Assembly: GCA_905202595.1 (NCBI GenBank)
Contig: CAJKSP010000006.1
Location: 1 to 64,000 of the forward strand
DNA from: an uncultured Sutterella sp.
GTDB lineage: Bacteria; Pseudomonadota; Gammaproteobacteria; Burkholderiales; Burkholderiaceae_F
DNA length: 64,000 bases
Direction: 5' to 3'
A program made the position numbers and the translations under genes. Shown piece after piece: positions 8,152-17,111 of the stretch (positions within the stretch are counted from its first letter, which is position 1; every line of letters starts with the position of its first letter). Under the pieces are notes generated by a model that saw only the letters and a program-made list of their open reading frames with translations, was not told where the DNA came from and ran no database searches.

Positions 8152-8967
8152 TTATTGCCGGGCTGCGTTGATGGCGTCTCGCGTCGCTTTGGCGGCGGCA
8201 GCGGCGGCCGACTGCCAATCTTCGCCCTTCGAGGCGTAGATGATGGCGCGTCCGGAATTGATCACCATGCCGGTCTTGTCGGCTGTCATGCCGGCTTTGA
8301 CGCAGGCGTCAACGTCGCCGCCCTGCGCGCCGATGCCCGGCACGAGGAGCGGGAGCGTGGGCGCGATGCGGCGCACGTTGGCCAGTTCTGCCGGGTACGT
8401 GGCGCCGACGACGAGGCCGAGTTCGCCCGTCTTGTTCCACACTTTGTCGACCAGGCGAGCAACGTGCTCATAAAGGCGCTCGCCGCCGACGTCGAGCATC
8501 TGCAGGTCGTCGCCGCCCTTGTTCGAGGTGCGGCAGAGGATGAAGGCGCCCTTGTCCTGGTAGGCGAGATAGGGCTCGATGGTGTCCTCGCCCATGAAGG
8601 GCGAGAGCGTGACGCAGTCGGCCTTGTAGCGCTCAAACGCTTCGCGCGCGTAATGCTCGGCCGTGCTGCCGATGTCGCCGCGCTTGGCGTCGAGAATCAC
8701 GGGGATGCCGGGGTAGTTGGCGTGGATGTAGCTGATGAGGTCTTCGAGTTCGCTCTCTGCGCCGCAGGAAGCGAAATAAGCGATTTGCGGCTTGAAGGCG
8801 CAGACGAATGGCGCTGTGGCGTCAATGATTCCCTGGCAGAAGTCGTAGATCGCGCCGGCACGCTCGGCAATAGGCGCCGGAAAGCGCTTGGGATTGGGGT
8901 CGAGGCCCACGCAAAGGAGCGAGTCCGCGCGCTTCCAGCGCGCCGCCAGCATCTCGGTGAAGGTCAT
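8152..8967 (-). CDS. pyrF: Orotidine 5'-phosphate decarboxylase
   Basis: A 271-residue enzyme making UMP from OMP, the last step of de novo pyrimidine synthesis. The signature LDAKRGDIGST (catalytic Lys and Asp) is intact. Length and the N-terminal pattern (LCVGLDPNPKRFP) fit the longer type 2 family common in proteobacteria and actinobacteria. The ATG has AGGCAG about 5 nt upstream. It is monocistronic, with its own promoter upstream and a terminator downstream. Confidence 0.95.
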   Translation of the reverse strand: MTFTEMLAARWKRADSLLCVGLDPNPKRFPAPIAERAGAIYDFCQGIIDATAPFVCAFKPQIAYFASCGAESELEDLISYIHANYPGIPVILDAKRGDIGSTAEHYAREAFERYKADCVTLSPFMGEDTIEPYLAYQDKGAFILCRTSNKGGDDLQMLDVGGERLYEHVARLVDKVWNKTGELGLVVGATYPAELANVRRIAPTLPLLVPGIGAQGGDVDACVKAGMTADKTGMVINSGRAIIYASKGEDWQSAAAAAAKATRDAINAARQ

Positions 8968-9029
8968 GAGTTCTGCCTGTGAGAAAAAAGGTTCTTGTAG
9001 ATCAGGGCCTGAAATAAAAGGCCGCCCGT

Positions 9030-9058
9030 ATTGTCGGCAGAGGCAGAGGTCCGGTCAA
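9030..9058 (-). promoter_or_regulatory. Promoter for pyrF
   Basis: On the minus strand TTGACC (9053-9058) is spaced 17 bp from GACAAT (9030-9035), predicting a start near 9023 and a leader of about 55 nt. The -35 is part of a 12-bp direct repeat (GGCGCTTGACCG on this strand) whose other copy lies at 9079-9090. Confidence 0.6.
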
Positions 9059-9141
9059 GCGCCGCGAGGCTTTCTCATCGGTCAAGCGCCAACTGTTGAG
9101 AAAGCCCATCGCGGAATCTGCTTCGCTGGGAGCGTATAAAA

Positions 9142-9171
9142 AAGGGCGCTCTCCGAAAGAAGAGCGCCCTT
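9142..9171 (-). terminator. Terminator of groES-groL
   Basis: An 11-bp perfect stem (AAGGGCGCTCT/AGAGCGCCCTT) with an 8-nt loop; on the minus strand it runs straight into TTTTTT. Confidence 0.85.
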
Positions 9172-9221
9172 GGATCAGCTTAGCTGACGACGAATCGTCA
9201 GCGAGCTAGGCCATGATGAAA

Positions 9222-10856
9222 TTACATCATGCCGGGCATGCCGCCCATGCCGCCCATGTCGGGAGCAGCCTTCGTATCGGCAGGCAGATCGGCAACCATG
9301 CAGTCGGTCGTCAGGATGAGCGAAGCAACCGAGGCGGCGTTCTGCAGCGCGGTGCGGGTGACCTTGGTCGGGTCAAGCACGCCCATCGCCACGAGGTCGC
9401 CGTACTCGCCCGTCTGGGCGTTGTAGCCGAAGTTGCCGGCGCCATGCGAAACCTCGTTCACGACGACGCTCGGCTCATCGCCGGCGTTGGCGACGATCTG
9501 GCGCAGCGGCTCTTCCATCGCGCGGAGCACGATGCGGATGCCGGCGTTCTGTTCGTCGTTGTCGCCCTTGAGATCCTTGATGGCGAGCTTGGCGCGGATG
9601 AGCGCAACGCCGCCGCCCGGGACGATGCCTTCTTCAACGGCAGCGCGGGTGGCGTGGAGAGCGTCTTCCACGCGGGCCTTCTTTTCCTTCATCTCGACTT
9701 CCGTCGCAGCGCCAACCTTGATCAGCGCCACGCCGCCGGCAAGCTTCGCCACGCGTTCCTGAAGCTTCTCGCGGTCGTAGTCGCTCGTCGCGGCTTCGAT
9801 CTGCGTGCGGATGTTCTTGACGCGGTTCTCGATGGCTTCGGCATCGCCGGCGCCGTCGATGATCGTGGTGTTCTCCTTGGAGACTTCAACCTTCTTCGCG
9901 GAGCCGAGCTGCTGGAGCGTCGCCTTGTCGAGCGTCAGGCCGACCGTGCTCGAAATGACCGTGCCGCCCGTGAGGATGGCGATGTCCTGGAGCATGGCCG
10001 TGCGGCGGTCGCCGAAGCCAGGCGCCTTAACGGCGCAGACCTTGAGCACGCCGCGGATGCTGTTCACAACGAGGGTGGCAAGCGCTTCGCCGTCGATGTC
10101 CTCAGCGATGATGAGGAGCGGACGGCCGGACTTGGCGACCTGCTCGAGGATCGGCAGAAGCTCGCGGATGTTCGAGATCTTCTTGTCGTGCAGGAGAATC
10201 AGCGGGTTGTCGAGGACAGCCGTCTGCTTCTCGGGCTGGTTGATGAAGTAGGGCGAGAGATAGCCGCGGTCGAACTGCATGCCTTCAACGACTTCGAGTT
10301 CGTTCTTGAGGCTCTTGCCGTCTTCAACCGTGATGACGCCTTCCTTGCCCACCTTGTCCATGGCTTCGGAAATGATCTCGCCGATCTCGTGGTCGGAGTT
10401 GGCGGAGATGGCGCCCACCTGGGCGATTTCCTTGTTCGTGGTCGTGGGCTTGCTGATCTTGCGGAGCTCTTCGATGGCAGCGGCGACAGCCTTGTCGATG
10501 CCGCGCTTCAGATCCATCGGGTTCATGCCGGCCGCGACGAACTTCATGCCTTCGTCAACGATCGCCTGAGCAAGCACCGTAGCGGTCGTCGTGCCGTCGC
10601 CGGCGTTGTCCGAGGTCTTGGAGGCGACTTCGCGAACCATCGCGGCGCCCATGTTCTCGAACTTGTCCTTCAGCTCAATTTCCTTGGCGACGGAGACGCC
10701 GTCCTTCGTGACCGTCGGGCCGCCGAAGGAGCGCTCGAGCACCACGTTGCGGCCCTTCGGGCCGAGCGTGACCTTTACGGCGTCGGCGAGAACATTGATG
10801 CCGCGGACCATCTTCGAGCGGGCATCGTCACCAAACAGAACCTGCTTAGCAGCCAT
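9222..10856 (-). CDS. groL: Chaperonin GroEL (60 kDa)
   Basis: A 544-residue ATP-driven folding chamber subunit. It begins MAAKQVLFGDDARSKMVRG and has the family ATP-binding sequences KVTLGPKGRNVVL and DGTTTATV. The GGM-repeat tail (GGMGGMPGMM) that lines the cavity is at the C-terminus. It is the second gene of the groES-groL operon, 54 nt behind groES, and is transcribed from the sigma-32 promoter upstream of groES. Nothing unusual. Confidence 0.98.
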   Translation of the reverse strand: MAAKQVLFGDDARSKMVRGINVLADAVKVTLGPKGRNVVLERSFGGPTVTKDGVSVAKEIELKDKFENMGAAMVREVASKTSDNAGDGTTTATVLAQAIVDEGMKFVAAGMNPMDLKRGIDKAVAAAIEELRKISKPTTTNKEIAQVGAISANSDHEIGEIISEAMDKVGKEGVITVEDGKSLKNELEVVEGMQFDRGYLSPYFINQPEKQTAVLDNPLILLHDKKISNIRELLPILEQVAKSGRPLLIIAEDIDGEALATLVVNSIRGVLKVCAVKAPGFGDRRTAMLQDIAILTGGTVISSTVGLTLDKATLQQLGSAKKVEVSKENTTIIDGAGDAEAIENRVKNIRTQIEAATSDYDREKLQERVAKLAGGVALIKVGAATEVEMKEKKARVEDALHATRAAVEEGIVPGGGVALIRAKLAIKDLKGDNDEQNAGIRIVLRAMEEPLRQIVANAGDEPSVVVNEVSHGAGNFGYNAQTGEYGDLVAMGVLDPTKVTRTALQNAASVASLILTTDCMVADLPADTKAAPDMGGMGGMPGMM

Positions 10857-10910
10857 TTTGTTTCCTTCAGTGTTCTTTCAAAAAATCTGCTTTAAAACGG
10901 GACTTCGCGA

Positions 10911-11198
10911 TTACTCGAGCACGCCCATGATGTCTTCCTCGCGCATGACGAGGAAGTCTTCGCCGTCAACCTTGACGGTCTGGCCGGAGTACTTGCCGAA
11001 GAGGACGCGATCGCCGGGCTTGACGTCCGGAGCGATGAGGCGGCCGGCTTCGTCGCGCTTGCCGGGACCCACCGCGATCACTTCGCCCTGATCGGGCTTC
11101 TCGCCGGCGGTTTCCGGAATGACGATGCCGGAGGCGGTGGTCGTCACCGCTTCGAGGCGCTTGATGATGACGCGATCATGCAAAGGACGGATCTGCAT
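10911..11198 (-). CDS. groES: Co-chaperonin GroES (10 kDa)
   Basis: A 95-residue lid of the GroEL chamber, with MQIRPLHDRVIIKR at the start, the mobile loop near residues 17-34 (TTTASGIVIPET) and the KYSGQ-VKVDGEDFLV C-terminus. A longer start (MEISEM...) exists 15 nt upstream, but the GGAG that would serve as ribosome site lies inside that extension, 9 nt before the ATG at 11198. The shorter start also gives the usual family length. Confidence 0.96.
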   Translation of the reverse strand: MQIRPLHDRVIIKRLEAVTTTASGIVIPETAGEKPDQGEVIAVGPGKRDEAGRLIAPDVKPGDRVLFGKYSGQTVKVDGEDFLVMREEDIMGVLE

Positions 11199-11344
11199 CT
11201 CAGAAATCTCCATTCATTAGCTGATTCTTCCGAAGCGGGCGCCTGAGCCGAAGACTTTGTGAGCAAAGCGTTCGCGGCGCGCCGCCGGATAAAAACTTTC
11301 AGGGCGCCGGACCCTTGCGGGCCCCTTGCCGTTGCATACTCCCC

Positions 11345-11372
11345 ATATGGGGACGGACCTAAAGATTTCAAG
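11345..11372 (-). promoter_or_regulatory. Sigma-32 heat-shock promoter of groES-groL
   Basis: The minus strand reads CTTGAAA, 13 bp, then CCCCATAT, an essentially perfect sigma-32 (RpoH) consensus. Predicted start is near 11338, giving a leader of about 140 nt. No CIRCE (HrcA) element was seen in the leader, so heat-shock control here looks RpoH-based. Confidence 0.9.
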
Positions 11373-11460
11373 AGCGGACGGACGAAAAATTTTCGGCCGT
11401 CCTGATGGTCTCGTGCCTTTCCTTGAGTGAGTAAGGAAGCGAGGCGAAAGAGGTTTTGCA

Positions 11461-13071
11461 ATGATGAATCATGGGATGCAGTTCAGGGTCTGGACTGCTG
11501 TTGCGGCGGCTGCGCTTGCGGCAGGCGGACTCGGCATGAGCGCAGGCAGCGCCTATGCGGCGGAGAAGCCGGCGCAGGCGAAGGCGGCGGCGCCGCAAGT
11601 GCCGGCTCAGATTGCTCGTGCGGCAAAGCGCTGGAAGGTGAATCTGAACGACGTCGTCATCTCCGTGCTGCCGCTCGATCAGGTGACGGTCGACCGGCAG
11701 ACCGGACGCTCGAATGCAGCGTCGATTCGCAGCGCCTATGCGCTGCATGCGGACCGCAGCGATCGGCCGGCGTCAACGGCCAAGCTTGTGACGACGCTTG
11801 TCGCGCTCGAGGAGCTCGGTCCGAACTTCCATTGGTACACCGGCTTTTATACAAAGAGCTGGCCAGACGCCAAAGGGCGCCTCGGCGGAGATCTCTACAT
11901 TCGGGGCGGCGGCGACCCGACGCTCGTCATTGAGGACTTCGCGCTGCAGCTCGACAAGCTGGCTCAGCTCGGCGTGAAGCATATTGAAGGCAACATTGTC
12001 GTCGATCGCTCCTACTTCAATATTCCCAAGGTTGATCCCGGCGCCTTCGACGGCAGAAGCTCGCGGCCCTACAACCTGCCGCCCGATGCGGCGCTGGTCA
12101 ATTTCCGCAATGTGTCGCTCGAACTCATCCCAGATCGGGAAGCCGGCATTGCGCGCGTCGTCTCGCTGCCGCCGCTCGCGGGCGTGACGTATCCGAAAAC
12201 GGTGAAGCTCTCTGGCGGCAGCTGCGGCGACTGGAAGACCAAGTTGGGGTTCAGGCTCCGCGCAAACAAGGACGGCACAAAGCGCGCCGTCTTCACCGGC
12301 AGCCTTCCCCGCGCATGCGGCGCCAAGAACTTCAACGTCATTGCCTTTGAGCCTGATGAATACTTCGAGCGGCTTTTCCGTGCGCTTTGGGAGAAGGACG
12401 GCCGTACCTGGAAGGGAAAGGTCGTTTCAGGGCGGATACCGGCGGATGCTGATCGTCGCTTCGTGAGGATGTCGCCTTCTCTGGCTGATGTCGTCATGCT
12501 CACGAACAAGTGGTCGAACAATACGATGGCCCGCCACATCTTCCTGTCGCTGGGGCACGTTCAGGTGCAGGCGGAGGAGAAGGCGGCGGCCAAATCTGCC
12601 GCCAAGGCCAAGAAGGGCGCAGAGGCGGCCGAGCAGTGGCGCGAATTTCCGCGCGGCTACACCCTTGCCGATGCGCGCAGCGTGGTCGCCGACTGGCTGA
12701 AGAAGCGCGGCATTGATTCCAAAGCCGTTCATATCGACAACGGCTCCGGCCTTTCTCGCGAGACCCGCATTACCGGGCGAGCGATGACGGAGATTCTGGC
12801 TGCGGGCTGGCAGGGGCCGGCATGGCCTGAGTACGCGGCGTCGCTGCCCATTACGGGGAAAGACGGCACGATGCTCAAGCGCAAGATCGCTGTCGGCTAC
12901 GGGCGCATCAAGACGGGATTCCTCGTGGACGTGCGCGCTGTAGGCGGCTACGTTCTGGCCCGCAACGGCAAGCACTATGCGCTCTATGCGAGCGTGCACG
13001 GCTCGAAGAACATGCCGGGTGCAACGGCCTTTCTGGACAATGTGATCGACTGGGTGTGGAAGCTCGATTAA
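11461..13071 (+). CDS. dacB: D-Ala-D-Ala carboxypeptidase/endopeptidase (PBP4 family)
   Basis: A 536-residue exported peptidoglycan hydrolase of family S13. It has a signal peptide (about 1-35, ending AYAAE) and all three penicillin-binding motifs: S105-T-A-K108 (nucleophile Ser), S352-N-N and K484-T-G. The large insertion between the first two motifs is typical of DacB. An Ala/Lys-rich loop near residues 370-390 is an unusual addition. AGAGG precedes the ATG. It is likely monocistronic, with a terminator after it; it is divergent from groES. Confidence 0.93.
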   Translation: MMNHGMQFRVWTAVAAAALAAGGLGMSAGSAYAAEKPAQAKAAAPQVPAQIARAAKRWKVNLNDVVISVLPLDQVTVDRQTGRSNAASIRSAYALHADRSDRPASTAKLVTTLVALEELGPNFHWYTGFYTKSWPDAKGRLGGDLYIRGGGDPTLVIEDFALQLDKLAQLGVKHIEGNIVVDRSYFNIPKVDPGAFDGRSSRPYNLPPDAALVNFRNVSLELIPDREAGIARVVSLPPLAGVTYPKTVKLSGGSCGDWKTKLGFRLRANKDGTKRAVFTGSLPRACGAKNFNVIAFEPDEYFERLFRALWEKDGRTWKGKVVSGRIPADADRRFVRMSPSLADVVMLTNKWSNNTMARHIFLSLGHVQVQAEEKAAAKSAAKAKKGAEAAEQWREFPRGYTLADARSVVADWLKKRGIDSKAVHIDNGSGLSRETRITGRAMTEILAAGWQGPAWPEYAASLPITGKDGTMLKRKIAVGYGRIKTGFLVDVRAVGGYVLARNGKHYALYASVHGSKNMPGATAFLDNVIDWVWKLD

Positions 13072-13103
13072 AGCGGGCGCAGAGAAGCCTTCAGCCGTCA
13101 CTC

Positions 13104-13135
13104 AAGCGCGCCGGTGCGGCGCGCTTTTCTTTTTT
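13104..13135 (+). terminator. Terminator of dacB
   Basis: A 9-bp stem AAGCGCGCC/GGCGCGCTT with a 5-nt loop, followed by TTCTTTTTT. Confidence 0.85.
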
Positions 13136-13143
13136 GAGCATCT

Positions 13144-13178
13144 AAAAAATGGCGCTTCTGCCGCAAGGCAGAAGCGCC
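13144..13178 (-). terminator. Terminator of dsbD
   Basis: GGCGCTTCTGCC pairs perfectly over 12 bp, loop of 4; on the minus strand it is followed by ATTTTTT. Confidence 0.85.
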
Positions 13179-13206
13179 GCTTCAATCGTTCAAGCCAGCC
13201 GGCGGC

Positions 13207-15438
13207 TTATTTCTTCTTGAGCGCTTCCAGCACAACGCTCGGCGTCAGCAGCTCCGGCAGCACTTCAACTCGGCCGTCTGGGCGGTAGATCAGATAGAGC
13301 GGCACGCCGCTGCGTCCGAATCGCGCCAGCACGGCTGTGATGTCGTCGCTGCGGTTGGTCCAGTCGCCCATCAGCCGGACATAGCCCCCTTTATCAAAGG
13401 CGTCGACGACTTCGCTGCGGTCAAGTGCAGCGAGCTTGTTGGCCTGGCAGGTGACGCACCAAGCTGCCGTAAAGTCGACGAAGACGGGCTTGCCTGCAGC
13501 AAGCGCTTCGGCGACTGCCGATTCGCTCCAGGGCGCCCAGCCGTCGTCGTAGCCCTGCACCGCGGTGGCGCGCGAGAAGCCGCCCGAACCAGCCGCCGCA
13601 ATCGCCGCAACGGCAACGAGCCCCATCGCGCCCATCAGCGTGCGGTTGCGGCCTCGGCCCCATTGTTCGCGGCCAATAAGCCAGAGGAAGACCGCGGCGG
13701 CCGCGACAGCAATGACGACCAGGAGCATGCCGTAGAAATTCACCTGCTTCGACAGCACCCAGCCGAGCCAGACGACGGCGCAGGCCATCGGGATGGCCAT
13801 TACTTTGCGAAAGACCGTCATCCATGGTCCAGGCTTGGGAAGGCGTTTCGCCCAGGCTGGGAAGATGCAGAGCAGAAGCCACGGCAGAGCCATGCCGAGG
13901 CCGAGTGAGAGAAAGACGAAGATGGCTTCAGCGGCAGGCTGCGTGAGCGCGAAGCCGACGGCGGCTCCCATGAAGGGCGCCGTGCAGGGACTCGCTACTA
14001 CCACGGCAAGAATGCCGGTCATGAAGGAATTGACAACGCCAGCGCGCGGTCCTTTTCGGACGGCGGCGGCATTCGCAATGCCGGAGCCTGCCGTGAATTC
14101 ATAAAGGCCGAGAAGATTGAGCGTGATGGCGGCAAAGAGCAGAATCAGCACGCCGACGACCCACGGCTCCTGCAGCTGAAAGCCCCAGCCGAGCGCGCTG
14201 CCGGCGCCTCGCAGCGCCATGAGGACGCCCGAGAGGATGCCCATTGTGATGAGAACGCCGGCAGTAAAGGCAATGCCGTGCGGTAAGAGACGCTCGCCCT
14301 TTTGCGCGCCGCCCACGAGCTGCAGGAGCTTGAGCGATAGCACCGGGAAGACGCAGGGCATGAGGTTCAGAATGAGGCCGCCCGCCAGCGCGAAGGCGAG
14401 TGCCGTCCACGTTGAAAAGGAGAGACTGCCGCTTTCTGCAATAGCTTCAGCTGCGGCGCTCGGCTGCAGCGTAGGCGTGCCGACATCTCCAGCGGCAAGC
14501 GGGAAGGAGGCCTCTACGGCCCAGCCGCCTGCTTTCGGGCCGCCATCGGCGATGAGGAGGCCTGAGAGCGACGAAGGCGGCGCTTTCGTCCATTCTTTGG
14601 CGAACCGGCCGGCCGCTTCAAAATAGAGCGAGGCGCTTCCGTCTTCATGCTGTTCGAAAACGGCCGGCGCCGAATAGTTCATGACGTTCTGCGCTGCCGG
14701 AATGAAGTCGAGCGAACGCTTGACGAGTCCCTCCGAAGCGATGTCGAGCCGAATGCGGCGGCCGTCGGAGACGGCGGCGAAATTGTCCGATCCGACATGC
14801 TCCGGAATCGTTTTGAGCGCGGCGTCGATGGCCGAAGCGTCGGCCGACGGATTGGCAGAGACGCGCAGCGGCAGCCTGATGGAGGCGTCGGCCGAGCCTG
14901 GAACGCACATGTCTTTGCAGGCCAGGTACTCGACATGCACGCGGATGACGGCATGTCCGGAGGTGCCGGCCGAGCGCGGCACTTCTACGCGGAAGGGAAA
15001 GAGCGTTTCGCCGTCGTAGCCGAAGCTCGTGAGTCCGCCCGTCAGCGTGCGCTCCGGCAGGGGAAACAGGGGCGCTGTAGCGGAGAAGCCCTGCGGCAGC
15101 GTAAATGTAAATTCCGGCGGCAATCCCGCATCGCCCGGGTTCGTCCAATAGGTGTGCCAGCCCTTCTCATGACGGAAGACGACGGCCAGGCGGTTTTCCG
15201 CCTGCGGCGTCAGCGCGTCGGCTGCTGCGGCAAGGCTGACTTCGACGTGAGGCTTCTCTTTGGCGGCGCCGCTGGCATTGTCAAGCGCGGAGAGAAAGCC
15301 GCTGCCATCAGGCGCGGCAAGTGCGGGCGAACTAGCAGCAAGGCCGAGCGAAAGCCCAAGGGCTGCAAGCGTCAAGCGGGCGGCGCCTGCGGCATGTCGG
15401 ATGGTGGTTCGTAGCATGGGGAGCGGTTTTGAAAGCAT
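13207..15438 (-). CDS. dsbD: Thiol:disulfide interchange protein DsbD
   Basis: A 743-residue inner-membrane protein that passes electrons from cytoplasmic thioredoxin to periplasmic disulfide isomerases. It has a signal peptide (to about 40), an N-terminal periplasmic domain with a Cys pair (ACKDMC), a multi-helix membrane domain carrying LMPCVFPV and ASPCTAPF, and a C-terminal thioredoxin domain with WC661-V-T-C664. The N-terminal domain looks closer to ScsB-type than to E. coli DsbD. The frame stays open upstream into hemL; I use the ATG at 15438, with 15417 as an equally good alternative since neither has a clear ribosome site. A terminator follows. Confidence 0.9.
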   Translation of the reverse strand: MLSKPLPMLRTTIRHAAGAARLTLAALGLSLGLAASSPALAAPDGSGFLSALDNASGAAKEKPHVEVSLAAAADALTPQAENRLAVVFRHEKGWHTYWTNPGDAGLPPEFTFTLPQGFSATAPLFPLPERTLTGGLTSFGYDGETLFPFRVEVPRSAGTSGHAVIRVHVEYLACKDMCVPGSADASIRLPLRVSANPSADASAIDAALKTIPEHVGSDNFAAVSDGRRIRLDIASEGLVKRSLDFIPAAQNVMNYSAPAVFEQHEDGSASLYFEAAGRFAKEWTKAPPSSLSGLLIADGGPKAGGWAVEASFPLAAGDVGTPTLQPSAAAEAIAESGSLSFSTWTALAFALAGGLILNLMPCVFPVLSLKLLQLVGGAQKGERLLPHGIAFTAGVLITMGILSGVLMALRGAGSALGWGFQLQEPWVVGVLILLFAAITLNLLGLYEFTAGSGIANAAAVRKGPRAGVVNSFMTGILAVVVASPCTAPFMGAAVGFALTQPAAEAIFVFLSLGLGMALPWLLLCIFPAWAKRLPKPGPWMTVFRKVMAIPMACAVVWLGWVLSKQVNFYGMLLVVIAVAAAAVFLWLIGREQWGRGRNRTLMGAMGLVAVAAIAAAGSGGFSRATAVQGYDDGWAPWSESAVAEALAAGKPVFVDFTAAWCVTCQANKLAALDRSEVVDAFDKGGYVRLMGDWTNRSDDITAVLARFGRSGVPLYLIYRPDGRVEVLPELLTPSVVLEALKKK

Positions 15439-15569
15439 GAGAGCGGGCAGCTTTGCCTGGGTGCTTCTGCGCAAAGCGCCGGCCGGCGCGCAGGGGCTGC
15501 TTGACAAGCAGCGCCCCGGCGGCATCGGACCGGCGCTATGGTCTGCAGCAGGCTGACGCAGCCCTAGAG

Positions 15570-15598
15570 CCCGTGCGCAGCGATGCGCTGCGCACGGG
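15570..15598 (-). terminator. Hairpin after hemL
   Basis: CCCGTGCGCAGCG pairs perfectly over 13 bp with a 3-nt ATG loop, 15 nt after the hemL stop. There is no U-tract, so it may be a 3'-end stabiliser or an inefficient terminator. Confidence 0.5.
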
Positions 15599-15613
15599 TT
15601 TGACGAAAGCGCG

Positions 15614-16900
15614 TCAGGCTCGGGTGATTTCAGCGAACGTATCGCGCGCAGCCTGAATCGTTTCGCGGATGACCTCGTCCGTATGGGCGATCGAGACGAA
15701 GCCCGCTTCAAACGTCGACGGCGCGAAGTAGATGCCGCGGGAGAGCATCCCGTGGAAGAACTTCGTGAAGAGCGCCTGATCGGCCTTCATGACATCGCTG
15801 TAGCCCTTCGGAGGTTCGGGCAGGCAGTAGATGCCGAGCATGCCGCCGACGGAGTCGCCGCAGAATTCGATGCCGAATTCGCGGGCGGCGCTCGTGAGGC
15901 CGCTGACCAGCTTCTTCGCCGTGGCGCCGAGCTCGTCGTAGAAGCCCGGGCGCTGGATCTTCTTCAGCGTAGCGAGGCCGGCGGCAACGGCAACGGGGTT
16001 GCCCGAGAGCGTGCCCGCCTGATAGACCGGGCCGCACGGGGCGATCATCTGCATGATGTCCTTGCGGCCGCCGAAGGCCGCGACCGGCATGCCGCCGCCG
16101 ATCACTTTGCCGAGCATCGTGATGTCCGGCGTGACGTGGAAGAGCGACTGCGCGCCGCCGAGCGCGACGCGGAAGCCCGTCATGACTTCGTCGACGATGA
16201 GGAGCGCGCCGTGCTCAGTGCAGAGGCGGCGCATCGTGTCGATGAACTCCTGCGTGCCGCGCACCATGTTCATGTTGCCGGCAAATGCCTCGACGATCAC
16301 GCAGGCGATGTCGTCGCCGTGCGCCTTGAAGGCGTCTTCGAGCTGCTGGCAGTTGTTGTACTCCAGCACAAGCGTGTGCTCGGTGAGCGAGGCCGGAACG
16401 CCGGCCGAAGAGGGGTGGCCGAATGTGAGCATGCCTGAGCCGGCCTTCACGAGGAGCGAATCGGAATGCCCGTGATAGCAGCCCTCGAACTTGATGATCT
16501 TGTTGCGGCCCGTGAAGCCGCGGGCCAGACGGATGGCGGACATGCCCGCTTCCGTGCCGGAGCTGACGAGGCGCACCTCTTCGATCGAAGGAACGAGCTT
16601 CGTGATGAGTTCGGCGATTTCGGCCTCAGCTTCCGTCGCGGCGCCGAAGGAAAGGCCGCGGTCCACCGCCGCCTTCACGGCCTCAACCACGTCGGGATCG
16701 TTGTGGCCGAGGATCATCGGGCCCCAGGAGAGCACGTAGTCGATGAAGCGCTGGCCCTCGGCGTCCCACATGTAGGGGCCCTGGGCGCGCTCGATGAAAC
16801 GCGGGGCGCCGCCTACGGAGCGGAAAGCGCGCACAGGCGAATTGACGCCGCCCGGGATGACTTTCTGGGCGCGCTCAAAGAGGGCTTGGTTCTTGTCCAT
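15614..16900 (-). CDS. hemL: Glutamate-1-semialdehyde 2,1-aminomutase
   Basis: A 428-residue PLP enzyme that makes 5-aminolevulinate in the C5 haem pathway. The class III aminotransferase signature IVDEVMTGFR is present, as is the PLP-binding Lys265 in MLGKVIGGGMP. N-terminus (FERAQKVIPGGVNSPVRAF) and length are canonical. The gene seems to stand alone between dsbD and the PagP-like gene, all on the minus strand. Confidence 0.96.
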   Translation of the reverse strand: MDKNQALFERAQKVIPGGVNSPVRAFRSVGGAPRFIERAQGPYMWDAEGQRFIDYVLSWGPMILGHNDPDVVEAVKAAVDRGLSFGAATEAEAEIAELITKLVPSIEEVRLVSSGTEAGMSAIRLARGFTGRNKIIKFEGCYHGHSDSLLVKAGSGMLTFGHPSSAGVPASLTEHTLVLEYNNCQQLEDAFKAHGDDIACVIVEAFAGNMNMVRGTQEFIDTMRRLCTEHGALLIVDEVMTGFRVALGGAQSLFHVTPDITMLGKVIGGGMPVAAFGGRKDIMQMIAPCGPVYQAGTLSGNPVAVAAGLATLKKIQRPGFYDELGATAKKLVSGLTSAAREFGIEFCGDSVGGMLGIYCLPEPPKGYSDVMKADQALFTKFFHGMLSRGIYFAPSTFEAGFVSIAHTDEVIRETIQAARDTFAEITRA

Positions 16901-17041
16901 GACGGAATTTCTCCAGCTGATTGCAGTCGAAAGGGCGTTCTGAGCCGAAGCGCAGGGCCTGCTGCGCCGGCTCGTCGCCCGATAAGGAATGCCGCCATTC
17001 TAAAGAGAGCGCTTGAAGCGAGGATTAACTTGGACGGCGCA

Positions 17042-17089
17042 GAAAAAGAAGCGGCCGTCCGCGAGCGTCAATCGCTCGGCGGCGGCCGC
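17042..17089 (-). terminator. Terminator of the PagP-like gene
   Basis: A long GC stem (GCGGCCGTCCGCGAGCG against CGCTCGGCGGCGGCCGC, two mismatches, loop of 5), followed on the minus strand by TTCTTTTTCT. Confidence 0.65.
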
Positions 17090-17111
17090 CGGCTAGGAAG
17101 CAGCGCTTCGC

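Noticed and set aside
8119..8982. 287-codon frame antisense to pyrF
   Set aside because: It overlaps the whole of pyrF, which is complete and certain.
9213..10895. 560-codon frame antisense to groL
   Set aside because: A shadow of GroEL codon bias, with no ribosome site or recognisable family.
15439..15711. N-terminal extension of dsbD into hemL
   Set aside because: The open frame would place about 90 Arg/Ser-rich residues before a normal signal peptide and overlap hemL. A start near 15438 or 15417 is more sensible.
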